Shown here: piece by piece, positions 8,222-17,226 of the stretch
Layout: each line of letters starts with the position of its first letter
How positions within the stretch are numbered: position 1 is the stretch's first letter
NCBI RefSeq assembly: GCF_018219155.1
Contig: NZ_CP056123.1
Coordinates: forward strand, 3,109,505 to 3,173,504
Length of the DNA: 64,000 nucleotides
From: Moritella sp. 24
Lineage (GTDB): Bacteria; Pseudomonadota; Gammaproteobacteria; Enterobacterales; Moritellaceae
Direction: 5' to 3'
Position numbers and translations under genes: made by a program
Notes under the pieces: model-generated
Databases searched by the model: none
The model's input: only the letters and a program-made list of their open reading frames with translations
Told to the model about the DNA's origin: nothing

Positions 8222-10033
8222 TTACTTCGAGCGCTCATCCCACCAGAATTCAACTTCATAACCATACTTTGGTGCTTGTAACGGTTTTTCAATATAGTTC
8301 TGATAAGCAACTAACTGAAAGTTACGTGCCCACAATGGTAAATAGTAATAGTTCCATTTCAACACTCGGTCTAATGCGCGTCCGTATGCTTGCGTATCCG
8401 CATAACTGTCTGACTGAACAAGTCCTTCGACCAATTCATCAATGGCAGGATCTTGAATACCGCTGATATTATAACTTGACGCAACACCCGAAAATTCAGA
8501 TTTAAGCGATGAACGTAACTCCGTATTTGGCGGAATTCGAACTTTATATTGACTTGGGGTCATATCAAACTGACGTTGCATTAATAGTTTGTAATATTCA
8601 GTACCGGTTTTGACTGTTATGTTTGAGCTAATACCCAGTTTTTTCAGTGTTTGAATATAAGCACCGATTGCAGGTTTCATGGCTGGTGATGGTAATAAGA
8701 AATTAATCGTCATCACCTCGCCCGTCACACTATGAACCAATTTATTACTTTTGACTTTCCAGCCAGCCTCTTTTAATAAGGTTTGTGCTTTTAATAAATT
8801 CTGACGGTTACGCCCTGAGCCATCTGTGCTTGGTAATGTAAATTCACTGGATAATACCTGAGCTGGCAATTGTGCAGACAGTGGCGTTAATACTGCTTTT
8901 TCCTGCGCTGTAGGTAATCCATCTGCGGCCAAGAAGCTATTGTTAAATAGACTTGTAGCGCGAGTGTATTGATTATTAAATGCTTTTTTATTTAACCACT
9001 CAAAATCAAATGCGGTAACTAACGCTTCTCGCGTTCTGCGATCATCAAATTTAGCTTGTCTTAAATTAAATACCATTGCCGTAACAAAAGAAGGGGCGTC
9101 GTAATTGATCTTATCTTTAACAACCGTTCCAGCGCTAAACACGTCGCCTTGGTACAACTTATTCCAGCGTAAGAGATTCGTTTCAGCAATATAATTTACA
9201 TCATTGCTTTTAAGCGCTTGCACTGCTGCGTTACGATCGCGGAAATACTCTACTTTGATATTCTTAAAGTTATATTTTCCCTTATTGACAGGTAAGTTTT
9301 TACCCCAGTAATCATCCCTTAGTGCATAAGTAATCCCACGACCAGGATCCACAGAGGTTACTTTATAAGGGCCAGAACCAACCGGAATATCAAGCGATGG
9401 CTGTGTGAAGTCTTTTTGTTGCCAGATATGCTTTGGTAATACAGGTAAGTTACCCGAGTTTAATATTTGTAAGCGGCTACCATCATCACCAAAATTAATT
9501 TTCACCGTCAAAGGATCAATAACTTCAACCGACTTAACCATTTTAAAACGCGATTTAATATTGCTTAAACCACTTTCACGATACAGGTTTAACGAGTACG
9601 CCACATCTTCAGCTGTCACTGGATAACCGTCACTAAACTTAGCTTCTTTTCTTAAAGCGTAAATAACCGAAGAGTAATCATCAGCGATTGTCATCTTTTC
9701 AGCTAACCAACCATAACGCGTTTTAATCTCATCTTTATCATGACCACGAACCGTTAGTCGATCATAAAGCCAGAATAACCCTCTCGGTTTTTTACCTAAA
9801 TCGATAAATTGATGTAAAGAATCAAAACTTCCCATTTCTGCCATCACCAACTCACCTTGTTTAGGCGCATTAGGATTCGCATAATCAAAATGACTAAAGT
9901 GCTCGGTATACTTTGGTTCACCATACAAGCTGATACCATGACTGGTATATTCGGCCAGCACAGAAGGACTAAATGCCGCGATTGAAACTAACGCCCCCCC
10001 TAATAACCTTCGAATAGATTGCTGTATATCCAT
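8222..10033 (-). CDS. yejA: Periplasmic peptide-binding protein (YejA-like)
   Basis: A 603-residue family 5 extracellular solute-binding protein, against 604 for E. coli YejA. A signal peptide ends near VLAEYTSHGISLYG. FDYANPNAPKQGEL, FDSLHQFIDLGKKPRG, and FSDGYPVTAEDVAYSL are standard family motifs. The protein delivers peptides to the YejBE channel. Its ATG shares one base with the exporter stop codon (TAATG), so the importer is translationally coupled to the exporter gene. That coupling strongly suggests a shared substrate or pathway. Confidence 0.9.
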   Translation of the reverse strand: MDIQQSIRRLLGGALVSIAAFSPSVLAEYTSHGISLYGEPKYTEHFSHFDYANPNAPKQGELVMAEMGSFDSLHQFIDLGKKPRGLFWLYDRLTVRGHDKDEIKTRYGWLAEKMTIADDYSSVIYALRKEAKFSDGYPVTAEDVAYSLNLYRESGLSNIKSRFKMVKSVEVIDPLTVKINFGDDGSRLQILNSGNLPVLPKHIWQQKDFTQPSLDIPVGSGPYKVTSVDPGRGITYALRDDYWGKNLPVNKGKYNFKNIKVEYFRDRNAAVQALKSNDVNYIAETNLLRWNKLYQGDVFSAGTVVKDKINYDAPSFVTAMVFNLRQAKFDDRRTREALVTAFDFEWLNKKAFNNQYTRATSLFNNSFLAADGLPTAQEKAVLTPLSAQLPAQVLSSEFTLPSTDGSGRNRQNLLKAQTLLKEAGWKVKSNKLVHSVTGEVMTINFLLPSPAMKPAIGAYIQTLKKLGISSNITVKTGTEYYKLLMQRQFDMTPSQYKVRIPPNTELRSSLKSEFSGVASSYNISGIQDPAIDELVEGLVQSDSYADTQAYGRALDRVLKWNYYYLPLWARNFQLVAYQNYIEKPLQAPKYGYEVEFWWDERSK

Positions 10034-11685
10034 TAGCTAGCTTGCTCCATAGTTAGTTTATTCACTTCATTGTTAATAGGGGATAATTGTCCTGCATCAA
10101 TACGGTATAGTTTATCTGCAAGATGGAAATAATGATCGTCATGTGTGATGGCTATAATCGTTTTACCGCGTGCTTTAAGCTCTGGCAGTAACTCGGTATA
10201 AAAAATACGTCGGAAGGTCGGATCTTGATCGGCAGCCCATTCATCAAGAACAATGATGCTGCGGTCTTCAAGGTATGCCAATAATAATGCTAAACGCTTA
10301 CGCTGCCCTTGAGATAGTTCAGTTGTACTAAGACGACCATCAACCACTTCAACTTTATTATTTAAAGCAAGTTTCGTTAGATAGTGTTCAACCAGTACTG
10401 GATCGGGCTTAACCCCATTTTCATTAATAATATTTTTGAATAGATAAAAATCAGCGAAAACCACAGAAAAATGATTACGATACCAATCAAGATTATGTTC
10501 ATTAATCACAGTATCAGAAAATGTAATGGTTCCACGGTGCGCACTATATAAACCGGTAAGCAGGCGTGCGCAAGTTGACTTCCCACTGCCATTTCCACCT
10601 ACCCAGAAAATCAACTCCCCTTGATTAATCGTTAAATCAATTGGTCCAACAGAAAAGCCTGATTCGCCATCGTCACTTGGGTAGTCATATTCAATTTTAT
10701 CCAGCTGAAGTGTTTTCCATGACGTCTGAAGTGCAGGAAGTGTATTCAGTTCATTTTTGTCTTCTGATAATTCTAACGATGACACTTTGGCATAAGCGAC
10801 AGAGCCAATGATAAGTGCAGGTAATGAACCAACAAGTCCAGCCAAAGGTGAACGCAAGAATAGGATTGCCAATGCATATCCAGTCACTTGTTCCGATGTT
10901 CCAATTTGGAATTGGGTATGCATAAGTAAAACAAGTGCGATTAATAGCAATACAGATGTATTTATCCAGCTGCCGTTAAGTACTGTAAGTCGATCTGCTT
11001 TTGTATCTAACACCCTCGCCTGCTCTGCTGATGCTTGCAATTGATCATGATAAAAAGAGGTGCGGCGTTCTTGACTTAATTTAAGCTCATTTCGACCCCG
11101 TAACATAGCATCATAGCTGTCAAATAATACGTCATCATTTTCTCGTACGCGCTTTTTATAATCACGGGATGCGATCATTAATCGGCGGCCGAAAACAATC
11201 GATACAGTACTCATCACAAGCGTCGCAATAAAGAATGTCGCTGACAACCAAAATAAATACGCATACGTAAAGAGCACCACTGATGCGCCAAACACAACAA
11301 AGGGTAAGCTATTAAACGCTTGGCTTATCGCTGCAATATCTTTGGTTAAAGTAGCAAGAATAGTTGGCTGGCCTAACTGATCGACACGTTCGACAGACAT
11401 ATTCATTAACCTGCGGCTCATGCTCAACCTAAGCTCATATACAACACGATGGCCTAACCGAGTAATCTGAGATTGAGAGATATAACTCAATCCAAATAAT
11501 AGAAATATGAGGGCAAAAAATAAAGTGATTGGAAAATCAGTACCGACACTTAATCGACTAATCGCTTCATTAATAAATGCGATAACGGATACACCAGCTG
11601 CAGCACTTAATGCACTAAGAAATATTGCGACTACAAATTTTGAATAGTCACCTTTTAATAAAGACAGAATTAACTTTGCGTTCAT
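10033..11685 (-). CDS. Cyclic-peptide/siderophore ABC exporter (PvdE/SyrD type)
   Basis: About 550 residues: six membrane segments in the first 300, then an ATPase domain with GGNGSGKST (Walker A), LSQGQRKRLALLLAYLED (signature), VLDEWAADQDP (Walker B, with the family's WAADQDP form) and ITHDDHYF. The WAADQDP block and overall layout match the PvdE/SyrD exporters that move NRPS siderophores or lipopeptides across the inner membrane. I start it at the ATG at 11685; a GTG at 11697 is possible and neither has a strong ribosome site. It is first in the operon, about 85 bp below a Fur-like site. Pyoverdine-precursor-type export to the periplasm is the likely role. Confidence 0.9.
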   Translation of the reverse strand: MNAKLILSLLKGDYSKFVVAIFLSALSAAAGVSVIAFINEAISRLSVGTDFPITLFFALIFLLFGLSYISQSQITRLGHRVVYELRLSMSRRLMNMSVERVDQLGQPTILATLTKDIAAISQAFNSLPFVVFGASVVLFTYAYLFWLSATFFIATLVMSTVSIVFGRRLMIASRDYKKRVRENDDVLFDSYDAMLRGRNELKLSQERRTSFYHDQLQASAEQARVLDTKADRLTVLNGSWINTSVLLLIALVLLMHTQFQIGTSEQVTGYALAILFLRSPLAGLVGSLPALIIGSVAYAKVSSLELSEDKNELNTLPALQTSWKTLQLDKIEYDYPSDDGESGFSVGPIDLTINQGELIFWVGGNGSGKSTCARLLTGLYSAHRGTITFSDTVINEHNLDWYRNHFSVVFADFYLFKNIINENGVKPDPVLVEHYLTKLALNNKVEVVDGRLSTTELSQGQRKRLALLLAYLEDRSIIVLDEWAADQDPTFRRIFYTELLPELKARGKTIIAITHDDHYFHLADKLYRIDAGQLSPINNEVNKLTMEQAS

Positions 11686-11768
11686 GATAAACAACACTGC
11701 TTGTTAGAGTTATGATAACAACACATTAAAATATTGTTGTTTTACAAAAGTATTAGGATGTTAACACT

Positions 11769-11786
11769 AATCATTCTTATTTGCAT
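11769..11786. promoter_or_regulatory. Fur-like box upstream of the exporter operon
   Basis: AATCATTCTTATTTGCAT, read on the minus strand as ATGCAAATAAGAATGATT, resembles Fur boxes of the form GCAAATGAGAATGATT. It lies about 85 bp upstream of the exporter start. The match is good but not perfect. Confidence 0.6.
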
Positions 11787-11806
11787 AAAGGTTTTTTTAT
11801 AAATAA

Positions 11807-11964
11807 ATGCGTGATTTCTTAATAAGTTGTAATAACGCCATACGCGAAGCCTTGAAACAAAGAACAAAAAACGAGGAATGGGGATTCGTGCAGTGAACAA
11901 ACCTGAAGGAACTATCTATCGTGCCCTTGATGAGTCGATTTACCGACTGAAAAGTAATTTTTAA
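11807..11964 (+). other. Two overlapping short open frames, possible gene remnant
   Basis: The gap between the exporter operon and the lipoprotein terminator holds two short overlapping plus-strand frames: 29 codons from ATG 11807 (ending NEEWGFVQ) and 28 codons from ATG 11878 (containing KPEGTIYRALDESIYRL), the latter with GGA just before its ATG. Neither resembles a protein I know. They read like ordinary protein and may be a frameshifted remnant, a small peptide, or chance. Confidence 0.2.
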
Positions 11965-11984
11965 CTATCATTTAAAAACAAAAA

Positions 11985-12013
11985 AGCGATGTCCACAGGC
12001 TGTGAACATCGCT
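11985..12013 (-). terminator. Terminator of the PQQ-like lipoprotein gene
   Basis: AGCGATGT...CACAG and CTGTG...ACATCGCT form a 13-bp stem with one mismatch. Read on the minus strand it is followed by TTTTTTGTTTTT. Confidence 0.8.
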
Positions 12014-12035
12014 CATTAAATACTGGCTAACGATA

Positions 12036-13892
12036 TTAGGTAGCTGTATTACTTACCTTATCTAACTTTACTGTTAACGTTTCGCACTCTTGAGATAAAT
12101 CACCTAGTTCACGTCCAAGCGCATTTTCAGCCTGATTTACTAGCACTTTAATTTGCTTCGTATCCCATTGATAAGCTTGTTCGTTATCTATTTTACTGTA
12201 ACTCTGCTGACGCTCTTCATAGCGAACAGCCATGCAGACTGCATCACGTGCGACTAACTCAGGATTCGTTGGTACATAGCGTGCAACACCACCAATAATA
12301 GCGTCTGAGTTATCACCTAATATACCTTTTGCAGCTAAGCGACGTGTTGGCGAGTGGCCAATAGCATAGCCGCCATCTGGGGCTAAAACTGTCACAGCGA
12401 TAGATTCTTCAGCGCCTTCAACAAAGCTCACTACTTCGCCAGTATCTTTATCAAGTAGTCCAAAACCAACACCCACCATTAAGTCAACGCTGCCATAACT
12501 TTTAACAGCACCAATACTCACCGCCACACCATTAGCTGTAATGGTCGGTGTTAATGCATTAATTGAATTAAAATCAGGGAACATATCAAGATTAGCGTTC
12601 CAGACTAGCTCTCCTGAATTACCGTTATCTTGTATTTTTACAATTTTGTGCATAGTAATGGCGTAAATTTCACCGTTATCAGCACCAATTGCCGGTGATG
12701 CCGCGATTTTCTCACCAACATTAACACGCCAAATTTCGGTTAAATCACGAGAAAGCGCGATGATATTACCGTGATCATCCGTGGTAAATATTTTTTGACC
12801 ATCGTTACTCACAGATGGTGTTGCACCCGTACCACCATCAAAATCAAAACGGCCTCCGATGTCTAATTTATATTGACCTTCTGTCGTCGCTACTATATCT
12901 AGCGCATATAATGCACCTAATTCTGAAATATCATCTTTAGTGCCATCAAGTTCATCTGGTGCCGTCGCTGCTACATAGAGACGATTTGAAATAGGATCAC
13001 TGGCATAGAAGTTAGTTACTTCACGACCACCACCAAAAATAATATCAGTAATAGTAGTAAATAGACCGTTACCACTTTCTGGTTTACCAAATTGCTCTTC
13101 CGCCGCTTCATCTGCCCAGTTACGTACAAATTTAGGTGGTCGCGCATCTAAGTTATTCACAGCAGCTGAACCAGGTAAATCAAATGCCCCTTCTAATAAT
13201 GGGCGACCAGTTAAGCGATCAAACAGCATGATTTTACCGTTACCCGTAACCACGCTCAATGCATTTAAGCCAGGTACAAAATTAACGCCCCATGCATGAG
13301 GAGACGCACTTTCATCTGTATCCCATGTTAAACCGGTTTTTTTCGTCCATAAAATATCGCCATCCGTCGTTACTGCCCAGATATTCTGATAAGTTGAATG
13401 ATAGATAACTTCTTGCTTATGCTCTGGTGAATTAAGGATTAGCGTCGCACCAGATCCACTAATATCGCCATGTGCAGGTAATGTCCAACGACGCTCACCC
13501 GTCTTACCATCAAGGGCAACGAGACTCACGTCTTCATTCGGGCGAAATGGGCTGAAGTATAAGTCACCTTGTTGGTCAATCGATGGTCCTTCAGGCACAT
13601 AAAACTGTGTTTCTGCAACCCAAGATAATTTTTGCTCCGGAGCCGTAGCAATCATTAATTGATCGGTATTATTAATACTGCCATGCATAGTATGGAACGT
13701 ATTTAATACAGGTACGGTATCACTCATAGGTCCAGCGTTTGGTACACCACTTGGTTTCCAATCCGTTAGTTTATATTCAGGCAAATCTTTAGGCTGGGCA
13801 TCTGTATCAATCATTGAGCAACCCGACATCAATATCGACAATGAAACTACAGTAGCCAACGACGTTAACCGAAACTTTTTATTCGTATCCAT
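12036..13892 (-). CDS. Lipoprotein with PQQ-like beta-propeller
   Basis: A 618-residue protein with a lipobox, LSILMSGC, so it is a predicted lipoprotein. The body has repeated propeller blades with W/Y-rich motifs such as VALDGKTGERRWTLPAHG, WAVTTDGDILWTKK, IIALSRDLTEIWRV and VKIQDNGNSGELVWNA, typical of PQQ-like repeat proteins; no enzyme motif is evident. The C-terminal 80 residues are helical and contain Cys. It diverges from a TonB-dependent receptor across a Fur-like site, so it may act with that receptor in uptake or in sensing a surface ligand. That is inference. BamB, another propeller lipoprotein, is shorter and sits in a different context. Confidence 0.75.
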   Translation of the reverse strand: MDTNKKFRLTSLATVVSLSILMSGCSMIDTDAQPKDLPEYKLTDWKPSGVPNAGPMSDTVPVLNTFHTMHGSINNTDQLMIATAPEQKLSWVAETQFYVPEGPSIDQQGDLYFSPFRPNEDVSLVALDGKTGERRWTLPAHGDISGSGATLILNSPEHKQEVIYHSTYQNIWAVTTDGDILWTKKTGLTWDTDESASPHAWGVNFVPGLNALSVVTGNGKIMLFDRLTGRPLLEGAFDLPGSAAVNNLDARPPKFVRNWADEAAEEQFGKPESGNGLFTTITDIIFGGGREVTNFYASDPISNRLYVAATAPDELDGTKDDISELGALYALDIVATTEGQYKLDIGGRFDFDGGTGATPSVSNDGQKIFTTDDHGNIIALSRDLTEIWRVNVGEKIAASPAIGADNGEIYAITMHKIVKIQDNGNSGELVWNANLDMFPDFNSINALTPTITANGVAVSIGAVKSYGSVDLMVGVGFGLLDKDTGEVVSFVEGAEESIAVTVLAPDGGYAIGHSPTRRLAAKGILGDNSDAIIGGVARYVPTNPELVARDAVCMAVRYEERQQSYSKIDNEQAYQWDTKQIKVLVNQAENALGRELGDLSQECETLTVKLDKVSNTAT

Positions 13893-14052
13893 GAATTAAT
13901 TCCTAACTTATGAGTGATTGAAAACGAGCTAACAATATCACAGCTTAATAACAATGAATTTATCATTTAACGCCAAGTATGACGAACTGTCGTCTACTCC
14001 GACAAGTGAACATAAAATATAACTAAGCCGCTGATTTAAAGAAATTAATTAG

Positions 14053-14071
14053 AATTATCATTCTTATTGAT
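14053..14071. promoter_or_regulatory. Fur-like box between lipoprotein and second receptor
   Basis: AATTATCATTCTTATTGAT contains three NAT(A/T)AT-type hexamer repeats as in Fur sites. It lies about 110 bp before the receptor start and 160 bp before the divergent lipoprotein start. Confidence 0.65.
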
Positions 14072-14180
14072 AAATAACACCCTGTTACATCTGGCGTAAA
14101 ATGATAAATAATATACGTATTTGCTGTGGTACCTTTTCGCAATCGTTAAGTAAATGTTAATCCAAGGATAGGTCATCATT

Positions 14181-16463
14181 ATGAAATCTAAAACCATGCC
14201 CATTACACCGATAATTATAAGTTCATTACTCTCTATGAATGTTATCGCTAACGAGCAATCTAAAGACGCAATTACAAGTATTGAAACAACACCAGTTGAA
14301 ACAAAAAAAACCGAAATACCAGAAATCAATCTCGTTCCCTTACCAACAACGAAAGCATCTCGAGCTGTTTTTATTCGCGGATTTTCAAGTTTAGATACCC
14401 AAGCAACTAAAAATAGCGCTGTGACCATAAGTCACGACCAAGTATACATGGGGCGAACGGCGGGCCTTGCCGCTGATGTCGCGGACTTAGAGGATGTTGT
14501 CTATAATAGAGGACCAACGACAAATGCAGGCCGAAATGCACTCGCAGGTAGTGTCGATTACGTTTCTATTAAGCCGCAAGATGATTTCGAGCTAGAACAA
14601 GAGTTCTCTATCGGTAGCCAAAATGAACTTAAATCGAAGACCATGATTAACATTCCTTTGACCGATACACTAAGCGGACGATTTAGTATTTCAAGTTTTA
14701 CACGTGAAGGCGCTATTACATCCACCAGCGAAAAAGCTACCGGTAACTTCGGTGACATTGATACGAGTGCTGTGACAGGTGCACTGCGCTGGAAACCGAA
14801 TAAACACCTCACTGTTGACTATGCTTATGACTATTCTGATGCCGACTACCTCAGCCCTTACATACAATTATTAGCCAGTGACAGTCTAAACCCTGGCGAT
14901 GCGAATGAAGATCGTCAAACATCAACAGATTTATACCTAGATGATAGTAATGACCATACAGCGACAGGTCACCGCCTTGGCTTTAAATGGCAGTTTAATG
15001 AACGTACTAGTATTGAATCTATCAGCTCATTCCGTAAAGCAGATGGTAATACCGACGCTGTTATCGGTACGCAAGAATCTGTTGCAGGCGGGACTTTAGA
15101 TGTTAGTCAGTGGTCTCAAGAGTTTCGCTTAAGTAGCACCGTTAATGAACGAATTAACTTTAGCCTTGGCACTCTCTATTACAGTGAAGACAGTGATTCA
15201 ACTGCCTATGCAGATAATTCACGCTATGTGAATAACACTGATTACAAAGGCTTTGCACCGGGTCAGCTATACCAAGGCGTGCAAACATCAACCTTCGCAA
15301 CGTCTACACAAGGCGAATTAGAAAACATTGCTATCTATGGTGAAGCGAGTTTCATTCCTGCAATACTCAATGATAAATTCACAATTACGACAGGACTACG
15401 TCAAGAATGGGTGAACGTAGATGCAAATAAACAATACGATGGTAACTGCCAATTAACACCGACCGGTGGTGTGATCATGGACCCAACAAATCCATACTAC
15501 AACACAGCCCTTGCTATCGCAGGTGCCCTTTGCCCTGGCACTTGGGAAGGAACAGGGATACCACTACCTGGAAATGATATAGACGATGTCTATATTGAAA
15601 GTTCAGCGTCATTCCAAATGTTGTTACCGTCAATTAAATTCAATTATGAAGTGGGCCGTGAAAAGAATGTCTATGCATCAATACGCAAAGGCTGGAACCC
15701 AGGTGGTTTTAATGCCCTAGCCGGTGTTGAAAACTTCGAGAGTGGCTTTGATGAAGAAACCATGATGACCTACGACATCGGATTTCAAGGTAACTTTGCT
15801 AACCGCGCACTACAGTTAAACGCTGTGGCTTTCTATAACGATATAAAAAACCATCAAGCGAATACATCGAACCGTGTACACCCGACCATGGTCGATACCT
15901 ACAACGTACAAAAAGCTCACTCATACGGTGTTGACCTGGACTTATTCGCCTTCTTATCTAAGAATGCCATGGTTAAATTTAACTATTCATACCTACAAAT
16001 GGAATATGATGAATACAGCCACAGAGATGAAGTAACATCGAGAATTCCAGGGTCTGATCCAGTTCTTAATCCAATCACACGTGATGTGCCAGATATGATC
16101 CCACAGTCACCAGAACAAACGATACTGACTTCGTTTATCTACCGCTTTGATAAAACCGATTTTGGTCAGCCAACAGTATTGCTAACGAATATTTACCGTG
16201 GCGCATTTTACAGCAGTAATAACGGTTTAGACATTTTGGAAAATGACAGTTTCTCACTACTAAACCTTGATTTAACACTGGCTGAAATACCATTAAAAAC
16301 CGGTGAACTAGCAGTGAATCTATGGGCTAAAAACTTACTTGATGAAGAATATACTCTTGCTAAATACGGTTACGGCTATGGTTCAGGTGCAACATCTGGC
16401 CCTGTCATTGGCATATTTGGTCCAGAGCGTACGTTTGGTATCAAAGTGAATTACACTTATTAG
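14181..16463 (+). CDS. TonB-dependent receptor with shortened plug
   Basis: A 760-residue outer-membrane receptor. A short signal peptide ends near SMNVIANEQ. The plug is atypical: it goes almost directly to AVFIRGFSSLDTQ and LEDVVYNRGPTTNAGRNALAG. The usual first part of the plug (a PxxVxVI strand and the LxDLLxxxPGV segment) is not recognisable between residues 25 and 63. The barrel is normal and has LWAKNLLDEEYTLAKYG near the end. SD-like AAGGAT precedes the ATG. The class imports iron complexes or other scarce ligands. Sequence style (GPTTNAGRNA) is like receptors of the GPQGTLYGRNA class, not the siderophore class seen at 926-3211. Confidence 0.85.
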   Translation: MKSKTMPITPIIISSLLSMNVIANEQSKDAITSIETTPVETKKTEIPEINLVPLPTTKASRAVFIRGFSSLDTQATKNSAVTISHDQVYMGRTAGLAADVADLEDVVYNRGPTTNAGRNALAGSVDYVSIKPQDDFELEQEFSIGSQNELKSKTMINIPLTDTLSGRFSISSFTREGAITSTSEKATGNFGDIDTSAVTGALRWKPNKHLTVDYAYDYSDADYLSPYIQLLASDSLNPGDANEDRQTSTDLYLDDSNDHTATGHRLGFKWQFNERTSIESISSFRKADGNTDAVIGTQESVAGGTLDVSQWSQEFRLSSTVNERINFSLGTLYYSEDSDSTAYADNSRYVNNTDYKGFAPGQLYQGVQTSTFATSTQGELENIAIYGEASFIPAILNDKFTITTGLRQEWVNVDANKQYDGNCQLTPTGGVIMDPTNPYYNTALAIAGALCPGTWEGTGIPLPGNDIDDVYIESSASFQMLLPSIKFNYEVGREKNVYASIRKGWNPGGFNALAGVENFESGFDEETMMTYDIGFQGNFANRALQLNAVAFYNDIKNHQANTSNRVHPTMVDTYNVQKAHSYGVDLDLFAFLSKNAMVKFNYSYLQMEYDEYSHRDEVTSRIPGSDPVLNPITRDVPDMIPQSPEQTILTSFIYRFDKTDFGQPTVLLTNIYRGAFYSSNNGLDILENDSFSLLNLDLTLAEIPLKTGELAVNLWAKNLLDEEYTLAKYGYGYGSGATSGPVIGIFGPERTFGIKVNYTY

Positions 16464-16488
16464 TAATTAATCGCTTACTATGACACTA

Positions 16489-16516
16489 AAAAGCACGTCT
16501 TATGGCGTGCTTTTTT
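16489..16516 (+). terminator. Terminator of the second receptor gene
   Basis: AAAAGCACG and CGTGCTTTT flank an 8-base loop, followed by further T residues, 26 bp after the stop codon. Confidence 0.8.
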
Positions 16517-16691
16517 ATGCCTGTAATATCTAAAATGATGTATTTAAAATTAGGTAGAGACAATAAGAAACTAGTAACACTATTGGTGCGCTCACAAATA
16601 TCATAAATAGCGGTGTTTCAATGTTCTATTATTAAGAGCAATGAGATAAAGCATGATGCATCTATCATTTAATTAAAATACAGGGCGTAGA

Positions 16692-16745
16692 GTGGTGGCC
16701 TAACTTCTACCCTTTTGGAGAAGTTATTTAATCTATTCCCACCAC
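16692..16745 (+). promoter_or_regulatory. Two-tier stem-loop leader ahead of a small ORF
   Basis: An outer stem GTGGTGG (16692-16698) pairs with CCACCAC (16739-16745) and an inner stem AACTTCT (16702) pairs with AGAAGTT (16719-16725). The structure ends 14 bases before the ATG at 16760 and next to the ribosome site. The rest of the gap 16517-16691 shows nothing clear. Confidence 0.45.
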
Positions 16746-16759
16746 ATTAGAGAGATATT

Positions 16760-17116
16760 ATGAAGCAAGCAAATGTTTACCATCCATTTTTGTTTTCAAC
16801 TTTCAATCGCGATCACAGCCTAAAGCTAAGTGATTTAAAATGGAAAGCTTTTGAGTCTCATGATTTTTTAGGAGATGGTGAAGATTGGGCGTTACTGTTA
16901 GAAAATATGCTGTCAGAAAAGAATCCAAGCTTATTAGAAAAACTGACATTTGGTGATGAAACAATGATGTTTAGCATTCACAGTGAAGACAAAGATGCAT
17001 TACATACAATTGCGGATATGGTCTTTGAGTTTTATGATGACGATGATTTATTAGATGCCTGTATCACCCGTTATGCTCAGTATGAATTTGAACCCGAATT
17101 AATCATTAACAAATAA
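16760..17116 (+). CDS. Small acidic protein, possibly Imm51-like
   Basis: A 118-residue protein without signal peptide or membrane segment, strongly acidic in its second half (FEFYDDDDLLDA). The segment GDGEDWALLLENMLSEKNPSLLEKLTF is split here as GEDWALLLENML and NPSLLEKLTF; with the following DETMMFSIHSEDKDAL it resembles the spacing of Imm51-type immunity proteins (a W-containing helix, then an E..MF strand and an S-D turn). I am not sure of that family. No toxin gene is adjacent. AGAG precedes the ATG. A structured leader lies just upstream and a bidirectional terminator just downstream, so it is a stand-alone gene. Confidence 0.6.
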   Translation: MKQANVYHPFLFSTFNRDHSLKLSDLKWKAFESHDFLGDGEDWALLLENMLSEKNPSLLEKLTFGDETMMFSIHSEDKDALHTIADMVFEFYDDDDLLDACITRYAQYEFEPELIINK

Positions 17117-17156
17117 ATCTAGTTGATGTCTACACGCGAACTTAAAATTAGAAACG

Positions 17157-17183
17157 AAAAAGCACGCTTAATAGCGTGCTTTT
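17157..17183. terminator. Bidirectional terminator
   Basis: AAAAGCACGC and GCGTGCTTTT form a 10-bp stem with A and T tracts at its ends. It lies between the small acidic ORF (+) and the sulfatase gene (-) and can serve both. Confidence 0.85.
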
Positions 17184-17226
17184 ATTTACTTAATTATTTT
17201 ACTTAATTACTTTCATCAATAGCCTA

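Noticed and set aside
4561-10033. Ordinary dipeptide (Dpp/Opp) importer
   Set aside because: The fused double ATPase, gene lengths and the SELIANDKPLL and QGKNNLHAPWLG segments fit Yej better.
14045-14428. Minus-strand open frame over the start of the second receptor
   Set aside because: It is a shadow of the receptor frame and has no recognisable motifs.
16760-17116. Toxin-immunity or defence module
   Set aside because: Only a faint Imm51 resemblance and no toxin or defence gene is adjacent.
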